Shown here piece after piece: positions 41,827 through 53,180 of a DNA stretch of 64,000 nucleotides; the stretch's first letter is position 1, and the number at the start of each line of letters is the position of its first letter. The translations under genes and the position numbers were made by a program. Source of the DNA: Pseudo-nitzschia pungens (taxonomy: Eukaryota; Bacillariophyta; Bacillariophyceae; Bacillariales; Bacillariaceae); assembly GCA_037355855.1 (NCBI GenBank), contig CM074759.1, positions 2,418,001-2,482,000 on the forward strand, read 5' to 3'. Below the pieces are notes generated by a model, which ran no database searches, was not told where the DNA came from, and worked only from the letters and a program-made list of their open reading frames with translations.

Positions 41827-44698
41827 GATCAGAAGGAAACCGTGTCTGTCGCACGGGAGAAGGAAGGGTTGCTGGAGCTGACTTGGTAGAGGCGTTGGCA
41901 GGGCTCAAATCACTGACACTGGTATCATGGCTAGGAGAAAATGCAATGGCAGCAACACCAACCTGGAGATCAGCAGCCACATCATCCCCATCCCCAGACT
42001 TGTTCACAGGCTGGGCAGCATGCGAATCAGCTGGTGAAGGACCAGGCAAAGGGTTAACAGAAGAAGCACCGACTGCAGAATCTTGAGGAGTTGGAGACGG
42101 AGCATCAGTGAGGTTGGTTGTACCAGTGGCCAAAGTCGCCATGGATTGGGCATCATCATAACCACAACCCCCACTGTCATCACGGGCTTGAAGCTGAAAG
42201 TGCAGATCCAAGTCAAAAGTAAGTTCTGGACCAGAATCTTCGGACAAGTCATCATCAACTAGTTCCCAATCCCTGGCATCACCCTCACCAAAGAAGGGGA
42301 GAGAGTCATCAAGCAAAGTATCAGAAGCTGGAGCAGTTTCGACAACACACTTGGCAGTAGCATCCCAGTGAAAGGCTTCCATTTCAGCCAAACATTCTTT
42401 AGAAAACCACTGTCGAACACAGGGACCATACTGGGCTTCCAGAAAAATAGGCAGGAAAGACAGCATGGCCAAGGCTTCAGCTTTGGTAGTGGTGTTGTAC
42501 AAAGCAAGGATCTCCCCACGGTAAGAGCTTACATCAACTGAAAGAAATAGAGGCCAAGACCAATTGTCACGAGTTCGAATACCCAATAACACTCGGCGTA
42601 AGGTCTTAAAGCCCAAGCCTTGACCCAAGTCAACAGGATGATCAAGATCAACAACCCCCAGAACAGGAGAAGTCTCATGGCTTTCAATAAACTTAGATTG
42701 ACGGGACTTGGCTTGTTTCACAATCCTAAGCTTGGAGGGAAGGAGAGGCCTGTCAGAAGGATTGGTTGCAGTCTCAATAAACTTGTAGAATTTACCATCA
42801 GGAAGGGAGGCAATGTCAGAAGGCTTGCATCTGTTGAACTGGCCTTTAAGCAACTTAACAGTTTGGGCCCTCTTGGTAGCATCACAGAGGACATGGGCAG
42901 CGGGGACAGGGTTGAGTTCAGGGGCTCTGGAACTGTCCAGACTTATGTTCTTCCGAATAACAGCAACAGGGAATGCCTGGAACCGGGGATGGGTCTGAAG
43001 CAATGCATTATAATGGTCAAGATCAAAACTCTGCATGTAGGATCCAAGAAGAAAGCCACAGGTGACGAGGACTGGAGCCTGGATGTGGTCATACTTCAGA
43101 TCCATGTCGCGCTCCTTAAGGAGTTCAAGCAAATCTGAAGAAAGGAGATCCTGCAAGGAAACACTATGCCCTACAAGGAACCTTAAATGGGGAGAAGTTC
43201 TGCTGCGAAGCCAGAGCTGAGCAACATAGACTTCCAAGGTTTTTCTGTCTGGGGGGGTGTCAGAGGACCACAACTTAGTGATAGGCTTGGCTTTGGGGTC
43301 GAGCCGAGCTCTGGAAGGAAACACATAAAGCACCAGGCGCTTGTCCACGTCCCAGATGAGCCCCAAGGCTTCCCTGAGAGACTTGAGCAGTTCATCGTAC
43401 AAATCCACAGGGCGTGGAGACATCAGCCGGGGAAGTGAGAGTGTGACATAGGAACTGTGAGAGCATTTAGAACCTTCAGTGACGTCAACTGGGGCCCTGG
43501 AATCACTGGAGCAAACTCCTTTCCGTTGAAGGAAGTGTCCATCAGAATAGGATTGGACAGTGGCACCACCCAAGCCAGGAAGGAAGGACACGGATCTAGG
43601 GCTGGGAGCAGGACCCTTTACTGTAGAGGCAGGAGCTGGAGGTCGCTTCGTAAAATGCCAGTGGGAGCCAAGGACTTGGTTGGCTGCCAACCACACTTTG
43701 CCTTCAGTACTAGGCAAAAGGTTGCCCTCAGAATACAAAGTTTCAAAACACTCAGGGGACATCTTGGCCAAACCAATAAAGCATTTCTTCAGGGCTTGTC
43801 CAGAGGGTTGCTTGGTCCAGGCGGCAGAATCTTGAAAGCAAGTGGAGGCAAGGGAAACCAGGGACTCCAAAGAAGCAGTTCTCCAATCAGAGTTGTCTGG
43901 AAAAGCTTCAGCATAGACTGGAGGAATGACAGATTGACAGACATCATGGATTGATTTTTTGTCTTTCCCATCCTTCTTGCTGAAGAAGTGAGTTGGACTG
44001 GGACACCCAGTCCAGAGCCGGGATCCTGCTGGAGTGTTGCGAAGGGCATGAGTAGAGAGGGGGATAGATGAACGACCAGTACAGGGCCCTTCACCATAGA
44101 AGCACCAGAGAAAGGAGTCAGTGTGAGCTTTGTTGGCGGCAGCTAGGGCTTTCTGGCGAAGAATAGTCCGCTCAGTCGGGGAAGAAGAAGCAGAAGACTT
44201 GTCAGAAGAGAATGCAATAGTGGTTTGCTTAAGACCTGGAGTGAGGGTAGAGCCAGGAGGACGCACCGGCTGAGAAGGAGCTGGCTTGCCATCTCCAGAG
44301 GTCCCAGCACCTGACGGCCCAGTGGCAGACGGCCTAGGGTCTGAGGTCCCAGTGCCAGGTGTCCCAGGATCAGACTGCCCAGTGTGCTGCTGCGTGGGAG
44401 GCTGCTCAGGATCTGTCATGTCGACATCCTCAGTCAATTTGGTAGAAACAGAGGAGGAAGACCCAGCAGAGGAGCTAGACCCGGCAGAAGAAAAAGAAAC
44501 ATCATCATCTGATGGCGCACCTGAAGACTGGGAGCCTGACCTGGAAGAGTTCCGAGCAAGAGGGAGAGTGGGAGTAACCTCAGTGGAGGAACCACCAAGG
44601 CGTCGAGAAGGAGGAGTTCTCACAAAGGCGCGCTTGTTGGAAGGGGATGAAGACAAGGGGCGCCTCTTGCGGCTGGAAGCTGGAGGAATGGGAGCCAT
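41819..44698 (-). CDS. LINE ORF1 protein, 959 aa
   Basis: Start chosen at ATG 44698, the first after the tandem monomers and followed by a basic RKRRP stretch. The same frame stays open upstream into the monomers to 45427, but that part is a low-complexity translation of repeats. Residues 1-150 are Ser/Pro/Thr-rich and disordered. The middle and C-terminal parts look folded (for example about 400-700, with LRFLVGHSVSLQDLL and VLCDATKRAQTVKLLKG), and the last 150 residues are acidic and disordered. No zinc knuckle or RNA-recognition motif is visible. ORF1 proteins of LINEs usually bind element RNA; here that role is inferred from position only. The stop TAG (41819-41821) overlaps the ORF2 ATG within ATGGTTAG. 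Confidence 0.78.
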   Translation of the reverse strand: MAPIPPASSRKRRPLSSSPSNKRAFVRTPPSRRLGGSSTEVTPTLPLARNSSRSGSQSSGAPSDDDVSFSSAGSSSSAGSSSSVSTKLTEDVDMTDPEQPPTQQHTGQSDPGTPGTGTSDPRPSATGPSGAGTSGDGKPAPSQPVRPPGSTLTPGLKQTTIAFSSDKSSASSSPTERTILRQKALAAANKAHTDSFLWCFYGEGPCTGRSSIPLSTHALRNTPAGSRLWTGCPSPTHFFSKKDGKDKKSIHDVCQSVIPPVYAEAFPDNSDWRTASLESLVSLASTCFQDSAAWTKQPSGQALKKCFIGLAKMSPECFETLYSEGNLLPSTEGKVWLAANQVLGSHWHFTKRPPAPASTVKGPAPSPRSVSFLPGLGGATVQSYSDGHFLQRKGVCSSDSRAPVDVTEGSKCSHSSYVTLSLPRLMSPRPVDLYDELLKSLREALGLIWDVDKRLVLYVFPSRARLDPKAKPITKLWSSDTPPDRKTLEVYVAQLWLRSRTSPHLRFLVGHSVSLQDLLSSDLLELLKERDMDLKYDHIQAPVLVTCGFLLGSYMQSFDLDHYNALLQTHPRFQAFPVAVIRKNISLDSSRAPELNPVPAAHVLCDATKRAQTVKLLKGQFNRCKPSDIASLPDGKFYKFIETATNPSDRPLLPSKLRIVKQAKSRQSKFIESHETSPVLGVVDLDHPVDLGQGLGFKTLRRVLLGIRTRDNWSWPLFLSVDVSSYRGEILALYNTTTKAEALAMLSFLPIFLEAQYGPCVRQWFSKECLAEMEAFHWDATAKCVVETAPASDTLLDDSLPFFGEGDARDWELVDDDLSEDSGPELTFDLDLHFQLQARDDSGGCGYDDAQSMATLATGTTNLTDAPSPTPQDSAVGASSVNPLPGPSPADSHAAQPVNKSGDGDDVAADLQVGVAAIAFSPSHDTSVSDLSPANASTKSAPATLPSPVRQTRFPSDHG

Positions 44699-46860
44699 GT
44701 TGGGTTGGAGGAACGGACTGCAGAAAAGCCGGGTGGTGACAGCAGCAGCAGCAGAAAGATCAGGTGATGACAGCAGCAACAGCACCAGAGATGCAAGGTG
44801 ATGACAGCAGCAACAGCAGAAGTGGCAGGTGATGACAGCAGCAACAGCAGAGAGGCCAGGTGATGACAGCAGCAACAGCACCAGAAAAGTCAGGTGATGA
44901 CAGCAGCAACAACAGAAAGGCCAAGTGATGACAGCAGCAGCAACAGAAATGCCGGTGGATGACAGCAGCTTGTTGTGGGAGGAGGCTTCAAGTGTGAGAC
45001 AAGTAGGCGTCAAGTGTGAGACAAATGTGTCAACAGTTGAGCGTAGGATCAACAGCAGAGAAGCCACTTGAGTGCAGAACTGCCAGGTGAGGACAGAAGC
45101 CGGGGCAGCAGAAACACCAGTGGAGTGCAGAAGCAACAACAGAATCGCCGCTTGGTTGCAGAGATGCCAGGTGAAGACAGCAGCCGCAACAGAAAAGCCG
45201 AGTGATGACAGCAGCAGCAACAGCAGAAAAGCCGGGTGGTGACAGCAGCAGCAGCAGAAAGACCAGGTGATGACAGCAGCAACAGCACCAGAGATGCAAG
45301 GTGATGACAGCAGCAACAGCAGAAGTGGCAGGTGATGACAGCAGCAACAGCAGAGAGGCCAGGTGATGACAGCAGCAACAGCACCAGAAAAGTCAGGTGA
45401 TGACAGCAGCAACAACAGAAAGGCCAAGTGATGACAGCAGCAGTAACAGGAATGCCGGTGGATGACAGCAGCTTGTTGTGGGAGGAGGCTTCAAGTGTGA
45501 GACAAGTAGGCGTCAAGTGTGAGACAAATGTGTCAACAGTTGAGCGTAGGATCAACAGCAGAGAAGCCACTTGAGTGCAGAACTGCCAGGTGAGGACAGA
45601 ATCCGGGGCAGCAGAAACACCAGTGGAGTGCAGAAGCAACAACAGAATCGCCGCTTGATTGCAGAGATGCCAGGTGAAGACAGCAGCCGCAACAGAAAAG
45701 CCGAGTGATGACAGCAGCAGCAACAGCAGAAAAGCCGGGTGGTGACAGCAGCAGCAGCAGAAAGACCAGGTGATGACAGCAGCAACAGCACCAGAGATGC
45801 AAGGTGATGACAGCAGCAACAGCAGAAGTGGCAGGTGATGACAGCAGCAACAGCAGAGAGGCCAGGTGATGACAGCAGCAACAGCACCAGAAAAGTCAGG
45901 GGATGACAGCAGCAACAACAGAAAGGCCAAGTGATGACAGCAGCAGCAACAGAAATGCCGGTGGATGACAGCAGCTTGTTGTGGGAGGAGGCTTCAAGTG
46001 TGAGACAAGTAGGCGTCAAGTGTGAGACAAATGTGTCAACAGTTGAGCGTAGGATCAACAGCAGAGAAGCCACTTGAGTGCAGAACTGCCAGGTGAGGAC
46101 AGAATCCGGGGCAGCAGAAACACCAGTGGAGTGCAGAAGCAACAACAGAATCGCCGCTTGGTTGCAGAGATGCCAGGTGAAGACAGCAGCCGCAACAGAA
46201 AAGCCGAGTGATGACAGCAGCAGCAACAGCAGAAAAGCCGGGTGGTGACAGCAGCAGCAGCAGAAAGACCAGGTGATGACAGCAGCAACAGCACCAGAGA
46301 TGCAAGGTGATGACAGCAGCAACAGCAGAAGTGGCAGGTGATGACAGCAGCAACAGCAGAGAGGCCAGGTGATGACAGCAGCAACAGCACCAGAAAAGTC
46401 AGGTGATGACAGCAGCAACAACAGAAAGGCCAAGTGATGACAGCAGCAGCAACAGAAATGCCGGTGGATGACAGCAGCTTGTTGTGGGAGGAGGCTTCAA
46501 GTGTGAGACAAGTAGGCGTCAAGTGTGAGACAAATGTGTCAACAGTTGAGCGTAGGATCAACAGCAGAGAAGCCACTTGAGTGCAGAACTGCCAGGTGAG
46601 GACAGAAGCCGGGGCAGCAGAAACACCAGTGGAGTGCAGAAGCAACAACAGAATCGCCGCTTGATTGCAGAGATGCCAGGTGAAGACAGCAGCCGCAACA
46701 GAAAAGCCGAGTGATGACAAAAGCAGCAACAGCAGAAAAGCCGGGTGGTGACAGCAGCAGCAGCAGAAAGACCAGGTGATGACAGCAGCAACAGCACCAG
46801 AGATGCAAGGTGATGACAGCAGCAACAGCAGAAACGCCGGGTGATGACAGCAGCAGCAAC
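44699..46860 (-). repeat. 503-bp tandem monomers of the LINE 5' region, about 4.2 copies
   Basis: The marker GGAGGCTTCAAGTGTGAGAC lies at 44981, 45484, 45987 and 46490, and CGGGTGGTGACAGCAGCAGC at about 44731, 45233, 45736, 46239 and 46742. The period is 503 bp (502 for the first step). Each monomer is itself built from 29-34-bp subunits of the type GTGATGACAGCAGCAACAGC. The array stops right at ORF1. The arrangement recalls promoter monomers of mammalian L1 elements; promoter function is inferred. Long Cys/Leu/Ser-rich open frames in this array are not called. Confidence 0.9.
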
Positions 46861-48240
46861 AGAAAGACCGGTGGATGACAGCAGCAGCAGGGCCCGTAGT
46901 CTTGTAGGCTTGGGAGCTGTAGGTTTGAACCAGGGTACAGCAGCAACAGCTGTAGAGATGAGAGTTGTAGGCGCGTAGGCTTTGAAACAGGGTACAGCAG
47001 CAACAACAGGTCCAACGTTGGTCTGGACAAGAAAAAAAAACTCCAGGGATCCAAAATGAACAGGACTGGAGCACTACCAGAAAAGTCACGTTCGAAACCC
47101 ACAGAGGTGCTCTGGAGGTAGGAATTTGAAAAATCCAGTAACCTACTGCAAATCGTGTAGGAAAAGTGTGCAAAGTTGAACAATTTTTATGGCTTGTAGG
47201 GGACCAAATCGTGTATCCAAATTCGAACCAGGGATGATTCCAAGTGGTATACTTAAGCACCAGGGCAGCTGCTTGCTTGAAAACAGGGGCTTTAGTAGGA
47301 ACACTTAGGGACCGGGGGATACCAATGACAGGGCACACTTAAAAGGCTCAGGAGGGAACTTGAAGTTCAAACTCGCGAGTACTTATAAGTCAAAACAGTA
47401 TCCAGGGGCAATTGGCTTGAAAACAGGGACCTTGAGCGTGACACTTAGGGACCAGGGAGGGGAGTAAAAACAGTATCCAGGGGCAATTGGCTTGAAAACA
47501 GGGACCTTGAGCGAGACACTTAGGACCAAGGAGGCTTCTTGCTGGAGAAACAGAAACTTATGGATCAGGGAACTCTCGAACACTTAGGGACCAGGGAAGC
47601 TGCTTGCTTGAAAACAGGGGCTTTAGTAGAGGCCCTAGGGACAAGGAGGGAGGCTGTTATCTTGGGAAACTGGGGGGTGCTATAGAGCAAAGCCACTCAG
47701 GGATCAGGGAACTCACGAACACTTAGGGACCAGGGAAGCTGCTTGCTGGAAAACAGGTACTTAGGGACCGGAGAACTCTCGAACACTTAGGGGACAGGGT
47801 AGGATGGAAACAGTATCCAGGGGCAATTGGCTTGAAAACAAAGACCTTGAGCGAGACACTTAGGGAACAGGGAAGCTGCTTGCTGGAAAACAGGTACTTA
47901 GGGACCAGGGAACTTGCAGACACTTAGGGACCAGAGAAACTGTAAACCGATGTAGTAGGGGAGCCTTAAGCAAATACTTAGGGACTAGGGGGCTTGGCTA
48001 GGAAACAGGGGAGCTGTTAAGTGAGGGACACTTAGGGAGCAGGGGGGGCTGTAGGCTTGAAAATAGGGAGGAAACTGGAAGATATGCTCGCGCGAACCTG
48101 CAAATACTTAGGGATCAGCGAGTAGGAACCTTCTAGAAAGGGGGGTGTTGTATGTGTTTGACAACTTCAACTTGAAAAGACTTAGGGAACTCAGCAAGGA
48201 ACCTTGAAGAATGTAGAACATTAAGTGGATATCACTTAAG
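46861..48240 (-). repeat. Outer LINE 5' region with degenerate ACTTAGGGACCAGGG repeats
   Basis: 46861-47340 is mostly unique, with two copies of a GTACAGCAGCAACA module (about 46936, 46992). 47340-48200 carries many irregular copies of ACACTTAGGGACCAGGGA and GGCTTGAAAACAGGGACCTT, including near-exact blocks (47398-47460 and 47468-47530). Sense-strand CCCTAAGT-type motifs resemble the array of the second LINE. Confidence 0.75.
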
Positions 48241-48633
48241 GGGCTTGAAATACTGTATAGCGTAAATAATAAGGTAGCTTGAAAAACAGATTGAAAACCA
48301 AGCTCGGAGACAAAGCGAAGCAGAGAGCAGCAGTAGGATTAGTACTGGACTTGCTGTAGAAATTATGTGTCCTTGTTTCGCTTGCTGCTGAAGCTGCCGA
48401 ATCGATCGACCGACCGGAAACAAGCAACCAAAGCAACCAAAGGAAGCAAGGAGCAACCAAACTAATAGCAGAATCAAGTAGGCAAGGTCTCTGTTAATAG
48501 GTGTAGGTCTTGGTGTTGTTGTTGGAGGTTTAGAAGGGAGGGAGATATCAAAGGGGAATTGTGTGTAGAAATCTACGTGTTTTAAGTACTGGAACATCGG
48601 AACGTCGGACAAAATCGCGCGTCGCAAAATTGT
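48241..48633 (-). promoter_or_regulatory. Conserved LINE 5' terminus
   Basis: The outermost 390 bp, sense start ACAATTTTGCGACGCGCG. About 300 bp aligns with the start of the second LINE at 58034 (shared TTCCGATGTTCCAGTACT, GATTCTGCTAT, GACACATAATTT). Because it is conserved between copies whose inner arrays differ, it likely holds promoter or RNP signals. Inference. Confidence 0.6.
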
Positions 48634-50093
48634 CACATGTCCCTGTAAAAATTGACCATCCCAAGGAACATCTTGAGTTGCTTGGTGTTCTTGGGGGGTT
48701 CCAGGCGCTTCATCGCCTCCAGCTTCTTTGGCTGGGGTTGAATGCCCTCTGTTGTTAAGAGGAATCCCAGATATTCCACTTCTTTTTGCATGAAGAAGGA
48801 TTTTCTTAGGTTGGCTCGAAAGCCCGCGTCATCCAGTCTCTGTAGGACTGTATCGATTTTGTCGAGGTGATCCTGTTCAGACTCCCCCTCGCGTTGGATG
48901 ATTAAGATGTCGTCGATGTAGACGAGGACATAGTCCAGGTCGCCGAGTAGGTTCATCATGACGGACTGGAAGATATCCGGTGCGCATGCGATCCCCATAG
49001 CCAATCGCTTGTAGGCATACTTCCCCCATGGTAGGATTGTGGAGCAGATTTTCTGGCTCTCCTTGCAGATGGGTATGGTGTAATAGCCTTGAGAGAGGTC
49101 CAGAGCTGTCGCAGATTTGAATTTCTGCAGACGTTGGATTGTTTCCCCTATTCGTGGTAGTGGGAACGGCTTCCTTTGAATGGCTGCATTCATTTTACGG
49201 AAGTCCGTGAGCACGCGAATGTCCCCTGTCTTTTTGGGTTGACAAAAGGTGGGAGATGCCCATGGTGAGTCATCATCATGTGGAAGTTTCTCCAGGACTC
49301 CGATATCACAGAGTCTGTTGATTTCCTTCCGGAGTGCTTGTTCAAAGGCATGGGGTACTGAATAGTACCTCTGCCTGACCGGTTTAACCCCTGGTTGGAG
49401 TTCAATAGATACCGGTTCAATATTCTTGAGCAGTCCCAGACCTCCTCCAAAGAGTGTGGGGAACTTCTTCAATGTTTTCTTCAGGGCCTCCTTAGACGCG
49501 TCTGTGATCTCCAGGTCGTTGACCATGGAGTCTATATCTACTTTGGAGTAGTCGGCGTCCAGGATCTTGGCTTGCCTTTCTTCCTCCTGTTGGAGGATCG
49601 GACTCTGTGTGTTGGCAAAGAATACTGCCTCACATTTGTCCGGGTCAGAGAGCTCCCCCATTCCCTTCATGGGGATGGAGTCACCCTGCCATGTGATTGT
49701 CTGGGAGCTGTATTTGATATCCAGTCCCATTTGTGCCATCAGGTCGGATCCTATGATCATGTCATAGGGCACCTCCTCGTGGTGATGGTACTCATCCACT
49801 TGGAAGGTCCATTTAATGGTCTTTGAGTTTGAGAATTCTATCAGCCTTAGTCCCACTGAAGCCGCAGACTTTGTTCGAAATTTGCCCCCATAGGTATTAT
49901 AGGTAACAGATCGTTGGTCCCGGTTCGTAAGTTGACTTCGGTCGACAAAGTGTTTTAGGATTATGGACTTGGAGCATCCTGAGTCCAGAAGGCCCCGGAG
50001 CATCCTCCCCCTTCCCTTGTGGTCCAACACCTCCACACAGACATCTGCAAATCGGTTGATTATGCGTGGTCCGGTGTGGATGGTGTCGGCCAT
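48634..50093 (-). pseudogene. Pol N-terminal part of element D (protease, RT)
   Basis: 486 codons from ATG 50093: protease DSG, RT with LDLSQGYY and VYIDDILII, to NFYRDM where the LINE interrupts. The frame is intact. The first 17 bp (48634-48650) are the right copy of the LINE target duplication. The ATG abuts gag TGA in the same frame (AAATGAATGGC). Confidence 0.92.
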
Positions 50094-51491
50094 TCATTTG
50101 TGGGATCCTTTCTTCTTGAAGGTTTTTCTGTATTTTCTCCGGTACTCCTTGAGGTCCCTGTCGGAGATATCAATCTCGTCGTCAGAGACTTCATGATCAG
50201 CTTGGGCCGTGGCCAGTACATAGGAGTACTCGTGGTTGGAGAGGTTCCTTCCCCAGTGGGGTTTGGATTGTTGCTCGTTGTCCGAGTCTTCTTTTGCCAC
50301 AAAATGCTCCTTGAGCAGATTGATGGTTTCCCGGTCGAATTTCCCCTTCTTGGGTGGTCCTCCGGTTAGTTTCCAGCATTTGCCGGCGTGGGTCTTGCCA
50401 CAGATTTTGCAAAGTTGCTTATTGTTGTCCATTGGGCGCTTCTTTTTGTTGGGAGACTTGCTGTTTCCTCCCCCAGAAGTGGCCTTGGAGTTCTTCTTGG
50501 TGCCACCGTTTTGTTTTTCCAGTTCGGTGATCCGTTTGCGAAGTTCTTCTTCGTTTCGGATGGTGGTTTCCAAGTTTTCGAGTTTGTCGATCGTGGTGTT
50601 GAAGGAATGGGCAAAGACATCCCATCCAATGTGTTCCAGTTTGTCCCTCTGGGTGTGGGTCATGCTGGTGTCCAGGATTTCCTTCATCTCGTCGTGAGTG
50701 AAGCTGGAAGGTGCCATTCCTGTGGCGGCGCCACTTTCCCAGAGACATTCTGGTAGATAGCTTTGTAGTTCGGCCATTCGGTTGGCCCAGGCTCGGATGC
50801 CGTGTTTCATGTCGACTCGCATCCCCCGCATAAAGCGGCGGAGGAGGATGTACGAGCGTTTCCCGTTCATGTCATTGCCAAAGACTTTCAGCTTGAGGGC
50901 GTACATGCATTCCTCAATGACATCCTTTTTGTACTCCTCTGATTGGTAGTACTTTGTGAGGGCATCGGGTACCTTCTTTTTGGGGATTGGAGTGCCGAGT
51001 TCCTCGGGCTCCGTTTCCTCGTCCGATTTTGCCGTGGCAGTCGGTTTGTCGGTCTTTTGGGTGGAGTTCCCTTCGACTGGCTCCTTGGTCGTGCCAGCGG
51101 GAGCTTCTGTGGTTAGGTCGGTTGTTTCGACCTTTTGGATCCGTTTTTGGACCAGTTTGTTGTTGTGTGTCTTGTGACCTGGTTCGGCATAGTAGGACCG
51201 GCCTAGAGTCATTTGGACGATAGAGAGTGCCTCGTTGGAGAGGACCCTCTGGAGGACGTCCAGTTTCTGGTCTCCTTGGAGTTTGTCATTGCCAGCAATT
51301 TTCTGGTCAAAGTCTCTTTTCCAGATGATAAAGAGTTCCGGTCTTTCAGTGCCGGTGAGTACCTTCAGATAGTCACTGAAGGCTACCCCTCCTTTTTCTG
51401 AGTCGATACTCATTTTCACGGTGGTGGCATCTTCCGGCCAGTCCTCTCGTGTAAAGTTGAAGGGTTTCTGTTTAGTTCCTTTAGACGCCAT
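50094..51491 (-). CDS. Gag of element D, 465 aa
   Basis: Intact family-1 Gag, shorter than B by three residues in the linker. Coiled-coil-like helix and compact zinc knuckle KICGKTHAGKC are conserved. The stop TGA (50094-50096) is directly followed by the pol ATG. The gene is complete, but its element cannot make pol because of the LINE. Confidence 0.92.
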   Translation of the reverse strand: MASKGTKQKPFNFTREDWPEDATTVKMSIDSEKGGVAFSDYLKVLTGTERPELFIIWKRDFDQKIAGNDKLQGDQKLDVLQRVLSNEALSIVQMTLGRSYYAEPGHKTHNNKLVQKRIQKVETTDLTTEAPAGTTKEPVEGNSTQKTDKPTATAKSDEETEPEELGTPIPKKKVPDALTKYYQSEEYKKDVIEECMYALKLKVFGNDMNGKRSYILLRRFMRGMRVDMKHGIRAWANRMAELQSYLPECLWESGAATGMAPSSFTHDEMKEILDTSMTHTQRDKLEHIGWDVFAHSFNTTIDKLENLETTIRNEEELRKRITELEKQNGGTKKNSKATSGGGNSKSPNKKKRPMDNNKQLCKICGKTHAGKCWKLTGGPPKKGKFDRETINLLKEHFVAKEDSDNEQQSKPHWGRNLSNHEYSYVLATAQADHEVSDDEIDISDRDLKEYRRKYRKTFKKKGSHK

Positions 51492-52272
51492 GGTTAATCA
51501 GTTTCTTTTTATTTACTTTAGTTTAGTTACAGTATTTCTGTAAGTTGTTATTTGGGGTGGAAATGAGCAAAAAGTGGTTGTTTCAGTTTGCTCCAGTTTC
51601 CTCTTTGTCTACACGATATCCCGTGTTGTAACTGATTTTCCCCTTTCGTAATACACGTTATTCCGTGTTGTAACTGATTTTGCTTTAGGCTTGTCCAGTG
51701 GTGGGAGTTGTTTCTCTCTTTAGTTCCCGGGAATCCTGTGGTTCTCCGGAGTTGTTTCTGTTTTTATTTCGTGGGATTCGATTCCCGTGGTTCTCCGGCG
51801 TTGCTTCCCTATTAAGCAATCACCGGGCCGGTCCCACTTCCTGTCTCCCGTGGGATTTAGTGGTGTTTAGGTATTTATTTTATACCTGTCCGGATATTTA
51901 TATGTTCTGGTTTTGGTCGGCATACCCTTTTTGGTCTGTCCGTCCACTCAGTGTTGGTCCAATTAGTCCATTCACTGGATTATGTGTCTCTTTTTCGACA
52001 CTCATTATTTTCGATTATTATTATTATTTTTTTTTTTTTTTTTTTGTCGACCATGGTCCTGTTTAGGTCCTTAGGTGTCTCTGTTGCTGCAGTTGCTCCC
52101 TGCAATGGAGCTAACTGTTGCTGGGATTGGTATTCCTTAGTGCTGCAGACACCGGATGTCCTTTTCCCTGTTTGCTTCTATGTGCCTCCATTTTCTTTTG
52201 GCAGTTTCCGACGTCGGTTCCTTTTCGATCGATCGTTCGGTTGTTGCTGCTCATGGTCTTCAGCACTCAGCT
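51492..52272 (-). other. Leader of element D
   Basis: Alignable with the A leader. Both hairpins are kept (plus-strand ACACG...CGTGT at 51611-51626 and 51653-51668, each next to TTGTAACTGATTTT). A T-rich microsatellite (ATT repeats then about 20 T, 52016-52045) has expanded here relative to A and B. Confidence 0.55.
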
Positions 52273-52286
52273 TGATTTTAAAATCA
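52273..52286 (-). other. Palindrome at the primer-binding-site position (D)
   Basis: TGATTTTAAAATCA, identical to A, directly next to the 5' LTR. Confidence 0.6.
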
Positions 52287-52474
52287 TGCCATACCCCGGG
52301 TCTACTAATGAATAAAGTAGTGATATGCAAATTGTGAGCTCTATCATTTAGTCTATCTGCTATTGGATTCAGCAGTCTCGAAATCGGCGATTCCAGAGAC
52401 TCGCTAATCGTAATCCAATCCTTATCCTTAATCCAATCACGAACGGGTTCGTGACTGTATTCCGGTGCACGGCA
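52287..52474 (-). repeat. 5' LTR of element D
   Basis: 188 bp, about 99% identical to 33394-33581, followed by GTTTG (52475-52479). Confidence 0.94.
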
Positions 52475-53180
52475 GTTTGTTCTGTTTGCTGTTGTTTTTA
52501 TTGCTTTTCTTGTTGGCTTGTCTCTCGTGGCAACTCATGTGATCGACAATGAATTGCACAGTGGTGGTTTCTTGTATGCCACTGTGGATCATTCCGTAGT
52601 GTTCAATCCATGATGGTGGGAAGGAGTGTAGAAGGATAGTGAGCTTTTCTATCCTGGAGAGAGGAGCACTGCTTCCATCCAGTTTCCTGGTGTATTTCAT
52701 AAGGATTAAGATCCGGTCGGCGTGTTCCTTGCATGTCATTGCCGGTGTCTTCCTGCAGTCGGTGCTTCGGAGATATGTGTGCATGATGTCCCTGGCATCC
52801 CGGGCATTACAATAGAACTTGGTGAAGTCTAGGATTGCTTGGTCATATCCCCCAATCTCTTCTTCTTCATACTGAAGGTTGTCTGGATCGAGTGGATCTT
52901 GGATCATGTTGTTCCACTTGCTTTGAGCGTCAGTGGTGAGACAGCGACTGAAGTGGATGAGATGTTTGTTAACGGGGAGCTGTATTAACTTTGCTGCATT
53001 TCGAAATGATTCTTCTACAAATAGGAGTTCTTCTAGGCCTCCTTTTTCGGTGAAGAGGGGGACCTTGATGCTGTCGGTGTTGCCGTCGGCGTCGATGTTG
53101 TAAAGGGTAAAGAGCTTTGGTTTGGTTCGATCGAAAGAGCTCTTGTAAGTGATCGGCGGGTCCCTGTTTAGACCTGCCAT
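52475..53180 (-). pseudogene. Gag N-terminal part of the C/F composite
   Basis: About 235 codons from ATG 53180 (MAGLNRDPPITYK) to the Lys/Asn-rich stretch where D is inserted. The capsid-like region (RCLTTDAQSKW, FYCNARDARDIMHTYLRS, CKEHADRILILMKYTRKLDG, LLHSFPPSWIEHY, QFIVDHMS) aligns with the gag of G but with only moderate identity, in contrast to their near-identical pol. The frame is intact up to the D insertion. Confidence 0.88.

Larger units (their letters stand above)
35421..48633 (-). mobile_element. LINE-like non-LTR retrotransposon, full length, 13.2 kb
   Basis: Inserted in pol of D with a 17-bp target duplication. In sense orientation: 5' region (48633-44699) with tandem monomers, ORF1 (44698-41819), overlapping ORF2 (41826-35732), about 310 bp 3' UTR, and a 3' end of TTA repeats instead of poly(A). 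ORF2 encodes apurinic-type endonuclease, RT, RNase H and a CCHC-like finger. ORF2 is broken by a 260-bp tandem duplication (38028-38547). The 5' end starts ACAATTT, the same start as the second LINE at 58034, so this copy is full length. Overall length is unusual, mostly because of the 3.9-kb 5' region. Confidence 0.92.
33394..52474 (-). mobile_element. LTR retrotransposon D (family 1), split by a LINE
   Basis: 188-bp LTRs at 33394-33581 and 52287-52474 differ at about two positions. Target duplication GTTTG at 33389-33393 and 52475-52479. Pol is in two halves: 48634-50093 (486 codons) and 33600-35420 (about 602 codons from the ATG); together they equal the 1088-residue pol of B. Gag (50094-51491) is intact. 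Apart from the LINE inserted at 35420/48634, the element looks undamaged, so it was probably active shortly before. Confidence 0.94.

Noticed and set aside
44700..47340. Several long Cys/Leu/Ser-rich open frames (up to about 430 codons) in the LINE 5' region
   Set aside because: They are translations of the CAG/CTG-rich 503-bp monomers, recur in shifted frames with each copy, and have no independent start or domain.
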